The notes: generated by a model not told the origin, from the letters alone. DNA of 35,262 nucleotides from an uncultured SAR86 cluster bacterium (GCA_902528485.1 CABZTA010000008.1:1-35262), one strand, 5' to 3'; shown: positions 18,461 through 28,733, counted from the first letter of the stretch. Numbers and translations are program-made.

Positions 18461-21219
18461 AAGATACCCTAAATCTTCCAAAGACTAAATTTTCCATGAA
18501 AGCAAATTTGGCTCAAAAAGAGCCAGAGATTCTTAAATTTTGGGAGGAGATTAATTTGTATGACGCTCTTCAGGAACAAAATAAGGATAAACCTAAATTT
18601 ACCTTCCACGACGGTCCTCCATATGCAAATGGCCCAATTCATTTGGGTACAAGTATCAACAAAATTTTAAAAGATATTGCCTGCAAATCTAGATTGTTAT
18701 CGGGTTACAACGTCTCTTTTGTTCCTGGATGGGATTGTCATGGATTACCTATTGAGTTAAACGTGGAGCAAAAATCAGGTAAGCCAAATAAAGATATTCC
18801 TGCAAAGGACTTCAGGGCCAAATGTCGTGATTATGCTAACCAGCAAATAGCTATCCAAAAAAAGGATTTTAAAAGATTGGGTGTTTTGGCTGATTGGAAC
18901 AATCCTTACAAGACAATGGATTACTCTTTCGAGGCAGGGATAGTCAGAGCTCTTTCAGAGATAGTCAAATCGGGTCATTTAGTGAAAGGGGATAAACCTG
19001 TCTATTGGTGCCCCAATTGCAACTCTGCACTTGCTGAGGCAGAAGTAGAATATAAAGATAAAACCTCTAGCTCAATAGATTTTCTTTTTGAGATGGAGAC
19101 ATCAAGAGTGAATGAAATTTTTAATACTTCAGTGGATGAAAACATTAAAACATCCTTTTTATCGTGGACAACAACTCCATGGACTATCCCAGGAAATGTA
19201 GCTTTATCAATCAACCCAAATCTTGATTATTCTCTGTTAGAGGTTAATAAAGATAACTCCATGCAATGCTTGATTATATGTAAGGATTTAATAGATAGCG
19301 TTCTTGAAAGATGTTCCATATCAAACTTTACAATCTTATCGACGAAACCTGGATCTATTTTAGAGTCTGTAGAAGCTAAACATCCTTATTTTGATAGAAA
19401 GTCCACAGTCATATTGGGAGATCATGTAACTACCGAAATGGGTACTGGAATTGTTCATACAGCCCCAGCTCATGGCTTAGAAGATTTTCATGCAAGCAAT
19501 AAATATAAACTCGAGATAGTAAATCACGTTGGCTCGGATGGAAGATTTTTAGAAACAGCTTTTGATTTTTCTGGAATGAATTTAGAGGAGGCAAATAAAA
19601 AATCCATTGAAATGCTAGAAGGACAATCAAACCTTCTTTCTAAAGATTCATATCAACATAGTTTTCCGCACTGTTGGAGACACAAAACACCGTTATTTTT
19701 CAGAGCAACTCCTCAATGGTTTATATCTATGACGGCAGAAAATCTATTGGAGAATTCTATGAATTCAATTGATTCTGTTAACTGGATGCCAGATTGGGGT
19801 AAATCCAGGATTACAAGCATGATGGAAGAGAGGCCAGATTGGTGTATATCGAGACAAAGAACCTGGGGTGTTCCTATAGTTTTGTATTTAAATAAGAAAA
19901 CCGGAGAGCTTCATCCAGATACCGTCTCTATCATGCAAAAAGTAGCAGATGAAATTGAAAAGTCAGGGACTGATGTTTGGTTTGAACAAAAATTAGAATC
20001 AGTGAATGTTGGTGATGAGTATGAGCCTGTTATGGATATTTTAGATGTATGGTTCGATTCTGGCGTTACACATTACTGTGTTCTGAATGAACAAAGAGGA
20101 TTGTCTCAACCTGCAGATTTATATTTAGAAGGATCTGATCAGCACAGAGGTTGGTTTCAGTCATCTCTTCTTACAGGGATGACAATTAATAATCTACCAC
20201 CGTTTAGAAATGTAGTAACGCATGGCTTTGTTGTTGATAGTGAAGGGAAGAAAATGTCTAAATCTTTAGGAAATGTTGTTTCTCCTCAATCTGTTTGGAA
20301 TCAAAAAGGGGCGGATATTTTAAGAGCATGGGTTGCCTCAACAGAGTTTAGAAATGAGATGAATTTCTCAAATGAAATTTTGGATAGAACGACTGATTCC
20401 TACAGAAAAATAAGAAATACAATTAGATTTCTTATGAGTAATTTGTATGATTTTGATGAAAGTAATCAACTGCAAAAGATTAATGAACTCGTTGAGTTAG
20501 ATCAGTTTATTGTTGCTAAGGCAATGGATGTCCAAAAGGACATAGTAGCCGATTACGAAAATTTTGATTTTCATTTGGCATTTCAAAAAATCCTAAATTT
20601 TTGTACGAATGAATTAGGTAGTTTCTACTTGGACATAATTAAGGATAGAGCTTATACATCTCATCAGGATGGACCTGCAAGAAAATCTTCTCAAACTGCA
20701 ATGTTCCATTTACTCCAAATGTTTATTCGTTGGAGTAGTCCAATCATTAGCTTTACAGCAGAGGAAGCATGGAAAGAATTTTCAAAAGATGAAAGTTCAA
20801 TTTTTGAGAAAGAATGGTATTCGCTGCTAGAACCACTCGAGTTAGACTTAGATGTTTGGAATGATTTAATTAATCTAAAAGACGAAGTAAATAAAAATAT
20901 TGAAATCTTAAGAGAGGAAGGAAGTATTGGTTCTTCTCTCGATGCAGAAGTTCATATAACTTTTAGCGAGAATGATTTCCTAAAATTTTCAAGATTTGGA
21001 GAAGAACTTAAGTTTCTCTTTTTAGTATCTAAAGTAAGTCTATCTGTTTCTGACAAAGATCCAGATGAGCCTAAAATTGATATCAAAGTTTCAATCGATG
21101 AAAAATGCGAGAGATGCTGGCATCATGTTGCTGATATATCTGATCATGAAGGCAATAAAATTTGTTCTCGTTGTATATCGAATTTATCTTTTCCTGGAGA
21201 AGAAAGACAGATGATATGA
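18457..21219 (+). CDS. ileS: Isoleucine-tRNA ligase
   Basis: This class I synthetase charges tRNA-Ile. The HIGH motif is HLGT in PPYANGPIHLGTSINK near residue 65, and KMSKS occurs in GKKMSKSLGNVVSP. An editing domain (TTTPWTIPGN) and a C-terminal zinc finger CERCWHH...CSRC are present. The length of 920 residues and the zinc finger match the bacterial type. It overlaps ribF and lspA by 4 nt each (ATGA). Confidence 0.98.
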   Translation: MKDTLNLPKTKFSMKANLAQKEPEILKFWEEINLYDALQEQNKDKPKFTFHDGPPYANGPIHLGTSINKILKDIACKSRLLSGYNVSFVPGWDCHGLPIELNVEQKSGKPNKDIPAKDFRAKCRDYANQQIAIQKKDFKRLGVLADWNNPYKTMDYSFEAGIVRALSEIVKSGHLVKGDKPVYWCPNCNSALAEAEVEYKDKTSSSIDFLFEMETSRVNEIFNTSVDENIKTSFLSWTTTPWTIPGNVALSINPNLDYSLLEVNKDNSMQCLIICKDLIDSVLERCSISNFTILSTKPGSILESVEAKHPYFDRKSTVILGDHVTTEMGTGIVHTAPAHGLEDFHASNKYKLEIVNHVGSDGRFLETAFDFSGMNLEEANKKSIEMLEGQSNLLSKDSYQHSFPHCWRHKTPLFFRATPQWFISMTAENLLENSMNSIDSVNWMPDWGKSRITSMMEERPDWCISRQRTWGVPIVLYLNKKTGELHPDTVSIMQKVADEIEKSGTDVWFEQKLESVNVGDEYEPVMDILDVWFDSGVTHYCVLNEQRGLSQPADLYLEGSDQHRGWFQSSLLTGMTINNLPPFRNVVTHGFVVDSEGKKMSKSLGNVVSPQSVWNQKGADILRAWVASTEFRNEMNFSNEILDRTTDSYRKIRNTIRFLMSNLYDFDESNQLQKINELVELDQFIVAKAMDVQKDIVADYENFDFHLAFQKILNFCTNELGSFYLDIIKDRAYTSHQDGPARKSSQTAMFHLLQMFIRWSSPIISFTAEEAWKEFSKDESSIFEKEWYSLLEPLELDLDVWNDLINLKDEVNKNIEILREEGSIGSSLDAEVHITFSENDFLKFSRFGEELKFLFLVSKVSLSVSDKDPDEPKIDIKVSIDEKCERCWHHVADISDHEGNKICSRCISNLSFPGEERQMI

Positions 21220-21680
21220 AGGCCTATGCGGGATTATTAATTTTGATACTATTTATATTTGATCAATATTCAAAATATCTTATAAGGATAAATTTTGACC
21301 TTTTCCAACATAAAAGCGTTTTTTATTTCCTTGATTTTGTATATATCCCTAATTACGGAGTAGCTTTTAATATTCTTAATAATGAAGCCCTAAATCTAGG
21401 ATTTGTATTTAGCTTGCTTGTCTTTTTAATCTGCCTTTACTTAGCTTGGTTGATATTTATAAACCAAGAAAGGCCTAACAAAACTCAATTGATATCTTTG
21501 AGTCTGATTCTTGCAGGAGGATTTGGTAACTTGTTTGATAGAGTTTTTTTAGGGCACGTGGTTGATTTTATTGCTATTACATTCAATCCTTATGTATTCA
21601 ATTTAGCTGATGTATTTATAACAATTGGAATAGTACTTTATCTGATAAATTATTTTAAAGTTAAGGAGCAAAATTCTTGA
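21216..21680 (+). CDS. lspA: Lipoprotein signal peptidase
   Basis: LspA is the inner-membrane aspartyl protease that cleaves prolipoproteins such as BamB after lipidation. The start was set to ATG 21216, which overlaps the ileS TGA as ATGA and gives MKAYAGLLILILFIFDQYSK. The longer ORF-track start at 21162 adds non-homologous residues that lie inside ileS. Conserved blocks are NYGVAFN, GGFGNLFDRVFLGHVVDFI and FNLADVFI, the last two containing the catalytic aspartates. The 154 residues and four helices are standard. ispH follows directly, with no fkpB between. Confidence 0.95.
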   Translation: MKAYAGLLILILFIFDQYSKYLIRINFDLFQHKSVFYFLDFVYIPNYGVAFNILNNEALNLGFVFSLLVFLICLYLAWLIFINQERPNKTQLISLSLILAGGFGNLFDRVFLGHVVDFIAITFNPYVFNLADVFITIGIVLYLINYFKVKEQNS

Positions 21681-22618
21681 AAAGAGAGATTAAGTTAGCA
21701 AATCCAAGAGGATTCTGTGCTGGAGTAGATCGTGCCATTGAAATTGTAAATCAGGCATTATTGAAATTCGGTCCGCCAGTGTATGTCAGACATGAGGTAG
21801 TTCATAATCGAAATGTTGTAGAAGATCTAAAATCTAAAGGAGCAATTTTTGTTGAACAAATTGATGAAATACCAGAAGGTGCAATAACTATCTTTTCTGC
21901 TCATGGGGTTTCTAAAAAAGTTGTGGATGATGCTGAAACAAAGAATTTGAATTATTTTGATGCAACATGCCCTCTTGTCACAAAAGTTCATATGGAGGTC
22001 ATCAGATATGCGAGGCAAGGTTTGGATATTATTTTAGTTGGGCATGATAATCATCCTGAAGTGGAAGGAACTCTGGGAAGATTTCCTCACGACTCAAAAG
22101 GTAAAATTTATTTAGTTGAGTCAGAAATCGATGCAAAAAATATAGAAATAGATCAGCCTTCCAAACTTGCTATGGTTACTCAAACAACTTTATCTGTGGA
22201 TGATACAAAATCGATTATAGATATTTTGAAAAAGCGCTTCCCTAAACTAATAAGCCCTTCTTCTGATGATATTTGCTACGCAACACAAAATAGACAAGAT
22301 GCTGTTAAACAGCTCGCATTAGAAACAGAACTGATAATAATTGTGGGTTCTAACAACAGTTCTAACTCAAATAGACTAAAAGAATTGTCAGAAAATTGTG
22401 GTGTAAAATCCATATTAGTTGATGATCCTGATGAGATAGCTCTTGAACAACTAGATGGAATTTTCAAATTAGGAATATCCGCTGGGGCTTCTGCTCCCGA
22501 GTCTTTAGTTCAAAGTATTGTCTTAAAATGTCAAAAATTAGGATTTGAAATGTCTCAGGAACTGGACGGCTTGAAAGAATCGGTAAATTTTAAACTTCCA
22601 AAAGAATTAGTTTCATGA
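21677..22618 (+). CDS. ispH: 4-hydroxy-3-methylbut-2-enyl diphosphate reductase
   Basis: IspH is the last enzyme of the MEP isoprenoid pathway and yields IPP and DMAPP. Its three [4Fe-4S] cysteines are visible in GFCAGVDRAI (residue 14), DATCPLVTKVH and ICYATQNRQDAV. The motif SAHGVSKKV is also present. The start is TTG at 21677 with a good AAGGAG 8 nt upstream, overlapping lspA by 4 nt. The length of 313 residues is normal. It overlaps dadA by ATGA. Confidence 0.97.
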   Translation: MKREIKLANPRGFCAGVDRAIEIVNQALLKFGPPVYVRHEVVHNRNVVEDLKSKGAIFVEQIDEIPEGAITIFSAHGVSKKVVDDAETKNLNYFDATCPLVTKVHMEVIRYARQGLDIILVGHDNHPEVEGTLGRFPHDSKGKIYLVESEIDAKNIEIDQPSKLAMVTQTTLSVDDTKSIIDILKKRFPKLISPSSDDICYATQNRQDAVKQLALETELIIIVGSNNSSNSNRLKELSENCGVKSILVDDPDEIALEQLDGIFKLGISAGASAPESLVQSIVLKCQKLGFEMSQELDGLKESVNFKLPKELVS

Positions 22619-23853
22619 AAAGAATTGGTGTCATAGGTTCAGGTATAGCAGGAATTACAACTGCCTATTCATTAGCTAAAAGGGGTCATGAAGTTACGCT
22701 TATAGATGCTAGAAGATATCCTGCAATGGCCACCAGTTATGCAAATGGGGGCCAATTAAGTGCCAGTAACGCTGAAACTTGGAACACAACAAAAAATTTA
22801 TTCAACGGAATAAAATGGATGTTCCAGAAGGATGCTCCTCTTCTCTTCAATCCAACCCCAAACATAAATAAGTACAAATGGATGCTTGGATTTCTTGCAG
22901 CAACTTTTTCCGGTAAGCACAAATCCAATACCCTAAAAACAATAGATATGGCAAAAAAAGCAAGAGAGCATTACTTCAAAATTGCTGATGATGAAAAAAT
23001 TGAATTTAATTTATTAAAAAAGGGACTACTTCATATTTACGATAATGAAAATGAATTGCAGGCTGCTAGAGAAAAAAAGAATTGGATTGAGCAAGATGGA
23101 ATGGAATGGGATTATTTAGATCTTGATGAGATTGAGGACTTGGAGCCAGCATTCAAAACAGACAAAAATACAAAAAAAATTGTCGGCGGTATTTATACAA
23201 AATCAGATGCAAGCGGAGATATCCATAAATTCTGCGTGAATCTTCATAAGGTGCTTGAAGATAAATACAAACTCACTTCTAAATTTAATTCTGAGGTAGA
23301 AACAATTTTTAAAGAGAAAGATTGTGTCATTGTTTCAATTTCTGATGGAAATATTATTGAAGGTTTGGAGTTTGATAAGGTGGCGATTTGTGCCGGTGTC
23401 GACACTCAAAAGTTTGCCAATGTATTAGGCGATAGAATGCAAGTCTATCCAGTAAAAGGTTACAGCGTAACCATCAATCTAAATGATCAAGTTTCCCAGG
23501 AAGCAGCCCCTAAAGTTTCCTTGATCGATGATCCAGTAAAAATTGTTTCAAGTAGATTAGGCAATAGGCTTCGGGTTGCAGGAACAGCAGAGTTAGCAGG
23601 ATACAACAAAGATATAAGACAAGACAGGGTCAGACCATTATTAAACTGGGTAAAAAAATTTTTTCCAGATGTGAGTACAGAGAGCTATACGCCTTGGGCA
23701 GGACTTAGGCCAATGACTCCAGACATGATGCCGCTTCTTTTTGAAAGCAATCTTGGAGGCATTTTTTATAACACTGGACATGGGCATCTTGGATGGACAC
23801 TTAGTGCAGAAACTGCAGAAATATTAGCTAAAAAAATATTGAATGAGACTTGA
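22615..23853 (+). CDS. dadA: D-amino acid dehydrogenase, DadA type
   Basis: DadA is a membrane-associated FAD enzyme that deaminates D-amino acids, chiefly D-alanine, to 2-oxo acids and passes electrons to the respiratory chain. The dinucleotide fold is IGVIGSGIAGITTAYSLAKRG at the N-terminus. The family pattern TSYANGGQLSASNAETWN follows, and the C-terminal FAD motif is PWAGLRPMTPDMMPLL with NTGHGHLGWTLS. The length of 412 residues is close to E. coli (432). It overlaps ispH by ATGA and ampD by 11 nt. No alanine racemase gene is nearby. Placement with ampD and ampG suggests use of D-alanine from peptidoglycan; this is inference. Confidence 0.9.
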   Translation: MKRIGVIGSGIAGITTAYSLAKRGHEVTLIDARRYPAMATSYANGGQLSASNAETWNTTKNLFNGIKWMFQKDAPLLFNPTPNINKYKWMLGFLAATFSGKHKSNTLKTIDMAKKAREHYFKIADDEKIEFNLLKKGLLHIYDNENELQAAREKKNWIEQDGMEWDYLDLDEIEDLEPAFKTDKNTKKIVGGIYTKSDASGDIHKFCVNLHKVLEDKYKLTSKFNSEVETIFKEKDCVIVSISDGNIIEGLEFDKVAICAGVDTQKFANVLGDRMQVYPVKGYSVTINLNDQVSQEAAPKVSLIDDPVKIVSSRLGNRLRVAGTAELAGYNKDIRQDRVRPLLNWVKKFFPDVSTESYTPWAGLRPMTPDMMPLLFESNLGGIFYNTGHGHLGWTLSAETAEILAKKILNET

Positions 23854-24385
23854 AAAAGGCTGGTTGGATAAAGCTAATAGACGTCCATCTCCTAATTATG
23901 ATGACAGGTCCAACGAAGAGATAGATTTAATTGTGATCCATTCTATAAGTCTTCCGCCGGGAATTTTTGGCAATAGCTTTGTAGAAGACTTTTTTCAAAA
24001 TAAACTTGATTATTCAAAAGATAAATATTTTCAAGAAATAAAAGATTTGAAGGTATCAAGTCATTTTTTGATAAAAAGAGATGGAAAAATTACCCAATTT
24101 GTTTCAATTTTAGACAGAGCCTGGCATGCGGGGGTTTCAAGTTTTGAAGGAAGAGAAGATTGTAATGATTACTCAATTGGAATTGAGCTTGAAGGTACTG
24201 ATGTTGATTCTTTTGAGGAGAATCAATACGAATCCCTGGCATCTCTTTCAAGCGTCTTAATGTCAGAGCTTCCAACAATTACACTCGATAGAATTGTTGG
24301 ACATAGTGATATAGCTCCTGGAAGGAAATCTGATCCGGGAAAAGGGTTCGATTGGGATAAATTTAAAGATAGAATAATCAAATAA
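23843..24385 (+). CDS. ampD: 1,6-anhydro-MurNAc-L-alanine amidase
   Basis: AmpD is a cytoplasmic zinc amidase that cuts peptides from anhydro-muropeptides during cell-wall recycling. Its 180 residues start with the family-typical GWLDKANRRPSPNYDDR. Zinc ligands are the histidine of IVIHSISLPPG and the His/Asp of VGHSDIAPGRKSDPG. The segment RAWHAGVSSFEGREDCNDYSIGIELEGTD is diagnostic of AmpD over other amidase-2 proteins. No signal peptide is present, as expected. It overlaps dadA by 11 nt and yajQ by 1 nt. Confidence 0.95.
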   Translation: MRLEKGWLDKANRRPSPNYDDRSNEEIDLIVIHSISLPPGIFGNSFVEDFFQNKLDYSKDKYFQEIKDLKVSSHFLIKRDGKITQFVSILDRAWHAGVSSFEGREDCNDYSIGIELEGTDVDSFEENQYESLASLSSVLMSELPTITLDRIVGHSDIAPGRKSDPGKGFDWDKFKDRIIK

Positions 24386-24867
24386 TGCCTTCTTTTGATA
24401 TCGAATCCAAAGTTGATCAACACGAGCTGACCAATGCCATAGATCAAGCTAATAGAGTTATTGGAAATAGATTTGATTTCAAAGGCACTGATTCTGAGAT
24501 TCTTCAAAATGAAAATAAAATTACTTTGAAGTCTCAACAATCTTTTCAAATCGATCAAATGCTTCCGATACTAAAAGAATCTCTAGCTAAAAGGGGTATT
24601 GATATTAAATGTCTTTCTGAGGATGCAACAATTGAATCCAATAACCAAGCATCAAAGGAGATTATTGTTAATGAAGGCATCTCTCAAGATATTGGTCGGA
24701 TGATAAACCAAGCTGTTAAATCCTCTAAAATCAAAGTTCAGTCTTCCATCCAAGGGGATACGGTTAGAATTTCTGGAAAGAAGAGGGATGACTTGCAATC
24801 AATTATGGCTGAAATTAAATCGCTTGATATTGAGCTGCCTTTGCAATTTAAAAATTTTAGAGATTAA
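24385..24867 (+). CDS. yajQ: YajQ-family nucleotide-binding protein
   Basis: The 160-residue protein matches the YajQ/UPF0234 (DUF520) family. The N-terminus MPSFDIESKVDQHELTNAID and NRFDFKGTDSEI are signatures, as is the end VRISGKKRDDLQSIM. The fold is two ferredoxin-like domains. In some Gammaproteobacteria a YajQ homologue binds cyclic di-GMP and acts as a regulator; whether this one does is unknown. It joins ampD and ampG by one-base TAATG overlaps. Confidence 0.94.
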   Translation: MPSFDIESKVDQHELTNAIDQANRVIGNRFDFKGTDSEILQNENKITLKSQQSFQIDQMLPILKESLAKRGIDIKCLSEDATIESNNQASKEIIVNEGISQDIGRMINQAVKSSKIKVQSSIQGDTVRISGKKRDDLQSIMAEIKSLDIELPLQFKNFRD

Positions 24868-26153
24868 TGGCTTCATTTAGTCAATCTTTTCTGGCTTATT
24901 TTCAGAAGAAAAATCTACAAATTATATTATTGGGCTGTTTATCTGGGGTCCCTTTAGGATTACTGATAGATCCATTAAATTATTGGCTCGCAGAAGCTGG
25001 TATTGAAAAGAGCACTATCGGTCTTTTTAGTTTGATTCTTATCGTCTACACAATTAAAGCTTTATGGGCTCCATTAATTGATAGATTAAGTTTGCCGATT
25101 CTCAACGGTTTTGGGCAGAGAAGAAGTTGGCTTATTTTTTCTCAGATTGTAACAGGCTGCTTTGTGATCTCATTAGGGATGATTGATCCAAATTCAAATA
25201 TCTTATTTTTTGCTTATATAGCTTTTTTCATAAGTATCTTTTCTGCAACCCAAGATATTTGTGTAGATGCACTGAGGATCGAACTTGTTCAAAAAAAAGA
25301 GCTTGGAGAAGCATCATCAGTTTATGTAATAGGTTATCGAATTGGAGCGGTCTTAATCTCTCAAGTTATTGGTTTATATCTTGCTGAAATTTTTGGATTC
25401 CAGACTGCTTATGTTTCTCTTGGGTTATTTTTTATTGGCTTCTCTATTCTAACTTTTTACTTTTTGGATGAGCCAGATAGGATTGCAAAACCCATGCTAT
25501 CCCCATTCACTAATTTTGGTAAATGGCTTAAAGATAGCTTTCTAGATCCATATTTAGATTTATTTCTAAGGTATAAAAATCATTTAATTATTTTGTTATT
25601 GGTTATGTTTACCTATAGATTAAGTGATATTTTTCTTGGTCCTATGGCAATGCCTTTCTACCAATATCTTGGATTTACTAAGTCTGAGGTGGCTACTTAT
25701 ACCAATCTTTATGGTCTTTCCATGACGATTGCAGGAGGTTTATTTGGTGGTTTATTAATCCATAGATTTGGAATTGCCAGTATGCTTGTTGCAGGCTCTA
25801 TTTTGGCTCCTGTAACTAACCTATTTTTTTTATTGCTAAATAATGTAGGTAGAGATTTGAGTTTTCTTGTTTTAACGATAACTGCTGATAATTTCACTCA
25901 AGGGTTTGTTGTAGTAGTAGTAATTTCTCTCCTTTCCAGTGTTGTTTCTAAAACATATACAGCAACTCAATATGCTGGCTTATTTTTGTTAGGAACCTTG
26001 CCATCAAGATTGATTTCAAGCTCATCTGGATTCATTGTTGATTCATACGGTTTTGGAGAATTTTTTGTCATCTGTGCGCTCTCCGGTATTCCGGCAATTA
26101 TATTTACACTATTATTGGTAAATAGTTCTTTTAAATTATCTTTGAAAGATTGA
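24867..26153 (+). CDS. ampG: AmpG-like muropeptide permease
   Basis: AmpG is an MFS transporter that imports anhydro-muropeptides for AmpD to process. The product has 428 residues and about 12 helices. Family features are FLSGVP-like LSGVPLGLLIDPLNYWL, ALWAPLIDRL, FSATQDICVDALRIEL and the matching half SVYVIGYRIGAVL. Assignment is strengthened by ampD two genes upstream. The C-terminus is shorter than in E. coli AmpG (491 residues), lacking the last helices of the enterobacterial form. A degenerate VanZ-like gene follows 3 nt after the stop. Confidence 0.9.
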   Translation: MASFSQSFLAYFQKKNLQIILLGCLSGVPLGLLIDPLNYWLAEAGIEKSTIGLFSLILIVYTIKALWAPLIDRLSLPILNGFGQRRSWLIFSQIVTGCFVISLGMIDPNSNILFFAYIAFFISIFSATQDICVDALRIELVQKKELGEASSVYVIGYRIGAVLISQVIGLYLAEIFGFQTAYVSLGLFFIGFSILTFYFLDEPDRIAKPMLSPFTNFGKWLKDSFLDPYLDLFLRYKNHLIILLLVMFTYRLSDIFLGPMAMPFYQYLGFTKSEVATYTNLYGLSMTIAGGLFGGLLIHRFGIASMLVAGSILAPVTNLFFLLLNNVGRDLSFLVLTITADNFTQGFVVVVVISLLSSVVSKTYTATQYAGLFLLGTLPSRLISSSSGFIVDSYGFGEFFVICALSGIPAIIFTLLLVNSSFKLSLKD

Positions 26154-26156
26154 AGA

Positions 26157-26480
26157 ATGTTTTTAAACTTTTGGCGGATATTATTTTGTTTCACCTTAGC
26201 TTTTGTTTCCTTCGGCTTGTTTTCTGAATCAAGCAGCGAAAAAAATTAACCTTTCCTGATTACTTGCTTCATTTTTCTGCATTCTTCTTTTTATCTTTTT
26301 TTAACAAAGGCATCAAATATTTTTATAGCTTCATTATTCATAAGTTTTTATGCTCCAACTACGGAAATAATCCAATTTTTTCTTACTTATAGAGATGCTT
26401 CACTTTTCGACCTCTTATTTTACTATTTAGGCATTTTTTTTAACTTTTTTTTTATAAAATTTATTGAAAATTTTTTTTGA
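26157..26480 (+). pseudogene. VanZ-like membrane protein, two compensating frameshifts
   Basis: The 412-bp apparent gap after ampG holds a VanZ-family gene absent from the ORF track. ATG 26157 (3 nt after ampG) opens MFLNFWRILFCFTLAFVSFG and stops at 26247. Adding one base to the A7 run at 26239-26245 gives a frame reading KLTFPDYLLHFSAFFFLSF. Dropping one T from the T7 run at 26296-26302 returns to the first frame, which then reads EIIQFFLTYRDASLFDLLFYYLG and ends at TGA 26480. The DYLLHFxAF and Glu-Ile-x-Gln...R-x-A-S-L-x-D-L-L motifs are those of VanZ proteins. The repaired product would have about 107 residues and four helices. It could be a decayed gene, sequencing error at homopolymers, or slippage. 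VanZ function is poorly defined. Confidence 0.7.
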
Positions 26481-26495
26481 GACTATATATATCTA

Positions 26496-26524
26496 TTGTT
26501 ATTGAATGGCGTGTCGCATACAAT
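26496..26524 (+). promoter_or_regulatory. Predicted groESL promoter with overlapping inverted repeat
   Basis: A -35-like TTGTTA (26496-26501) and a -10-like TACAAT (26519-26524) are 17 bp apart, 41 bp upstream of groES. An imperfect inverted repeat, GTGTCGCA-TACAA-TGCCGCAC (26511-26531, six of eight pairs), covers the -10 and could be an operator. No clear sigma32 consensus or full CIRCE element was seen. Confidence 0.5.
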
Positions 26525-26565
26525 GCCGCACTCAATTATATTGAATTTTATTAAGGAGTAATAGT

Positions 26566-26856
26566 ATGAAATTTAATCCTTTAGGAGACAGAGTCCTTGT
26601 AAAGCGTAGTGATGAAGAAGAAACTACAGCCGGAGGAATCGTTTTACCTGGAAGTGCTGCCGAAAAGCCTTCTCAGGGAGAAATTCTAGCAGTTGGTCCT
26701 GGAAGAGTTCTTGATTCAGGTGAAACTCAAGGAGTTAGCGTTAAAGTGGGAGACATTATTGTTTTTGGGCAATATGCCGGAAGTAATACTGTCAAAGTTG
26801 ATGGTGAAGAGCTTTTGATCTTAAGTGAAAGCGATATTCTCGGCACCATTTCTTAA
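26566..26856 (+). CDS. groES: Co-chaperonin GroES
   Basis: GroES caps the GroEL folding chamber. The 96-residue product has the standard start [13 protein letters not shown], the mobile loop [15 protein letters not shown] near residues 17-32 and the roof/core motif [12 protein letters not shown]. The Shine-Dalgarno AAGGAG precedes the ATG. It is followed 24 nt later by groEL, so both share the upstream promoter. Nothing unusual was seen. Confidence 0.98.
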   Translation: MKFNPLGDRVLVKRSDEEETTAGGIVLPGSAAEKPSQGEILAVGPGRVLDSGETQGVSVKVGDIIVFGQYAGSNTVKVDGEELLILSESDILGTIS

Positions 26857-26865
26857 TATTATTAA

Positions 26866-28518
<1,653 letters not shown>

Positions 28519-28534
28519 GTTTGAATAATGTTAT

Positions 28535-28567
28535 AAAAATAGGGGCCGAAAGCCCCTATTTTTTTTT
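28535..28567 (+). terminator. Rho-independent terminator of groESL
   Basis: A perfect stem AAATAGGGGC / GCCCCTATTT encloses the loop CGAAA and runs into a tract of T residues. It lies immediately after groEL and before the Ni-SOD operon, whose first ATG is only 20 nt beyond. Confidence 0.93.
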
Positions 28568-28586
28568 AATGAACTAAAATAGAGAT

Positions 28587-28733
28587 ATGAAAATTTACTT
28601 ATTAACCTTATTTTTGCCAAATATTTTAATTGCACATTCTTTTGATAATATTTTTCATTTTCATTTGGAAAGTTTATCTATTTTATTCATTGCATTAATA
28701 TTATCTAAATTTCTTTGGAGGAAGATTAAATGA
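28587..28733 (+). CDS. Small 48-residue membrane protein preceding sodN
   Basis: This ORF is too short for the ORF track. ATG 28587 opens 48 codons whose TGA overlaps the sodN ATG as ATGA, indicating translational coupling. The N-terminus MKIYLLTLFLPNILIAHS looks like a cleavable signal peptide with an AHS site. Next comes the histidine-bearing NIFHFHLE, and then one helix, LSILFIALILSKFLW, with a positively charged end RKIK. If the signal is cut, the mature protein would be about 31 residues with histidines near the periplasmic face. A role in nickel handling for SodN is suggested by position and histidines only. A TAAAAT lies 6 nt before the ATG, so it may be leaderless. Confidence 0.65.
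   Translation: MKIYLLTLFLPNILIAHSFDNIFHFHLESLSILFIALILSKFLWRKIK

Noticed and set aside
21162-21215. Extended N-terminus of lspA in the ORF track
   Set aside because: It lies inside the ileS zinc-finger region and is not homologous to LspA; the ATGA at 21216 gives the family-typical start.
24223-24558. 111-residue minus-strand ORF over ampD/yajQ
   Set aside because: It is antisense to conserved coding sequence of both genes with no supporting features.
26526-26550. Possible CIRCE element before groES (GCACTC half-site)
   Set aside because: Only one half resembles CIRCE; the partner GAGTGC at nine-base spacing is missing.
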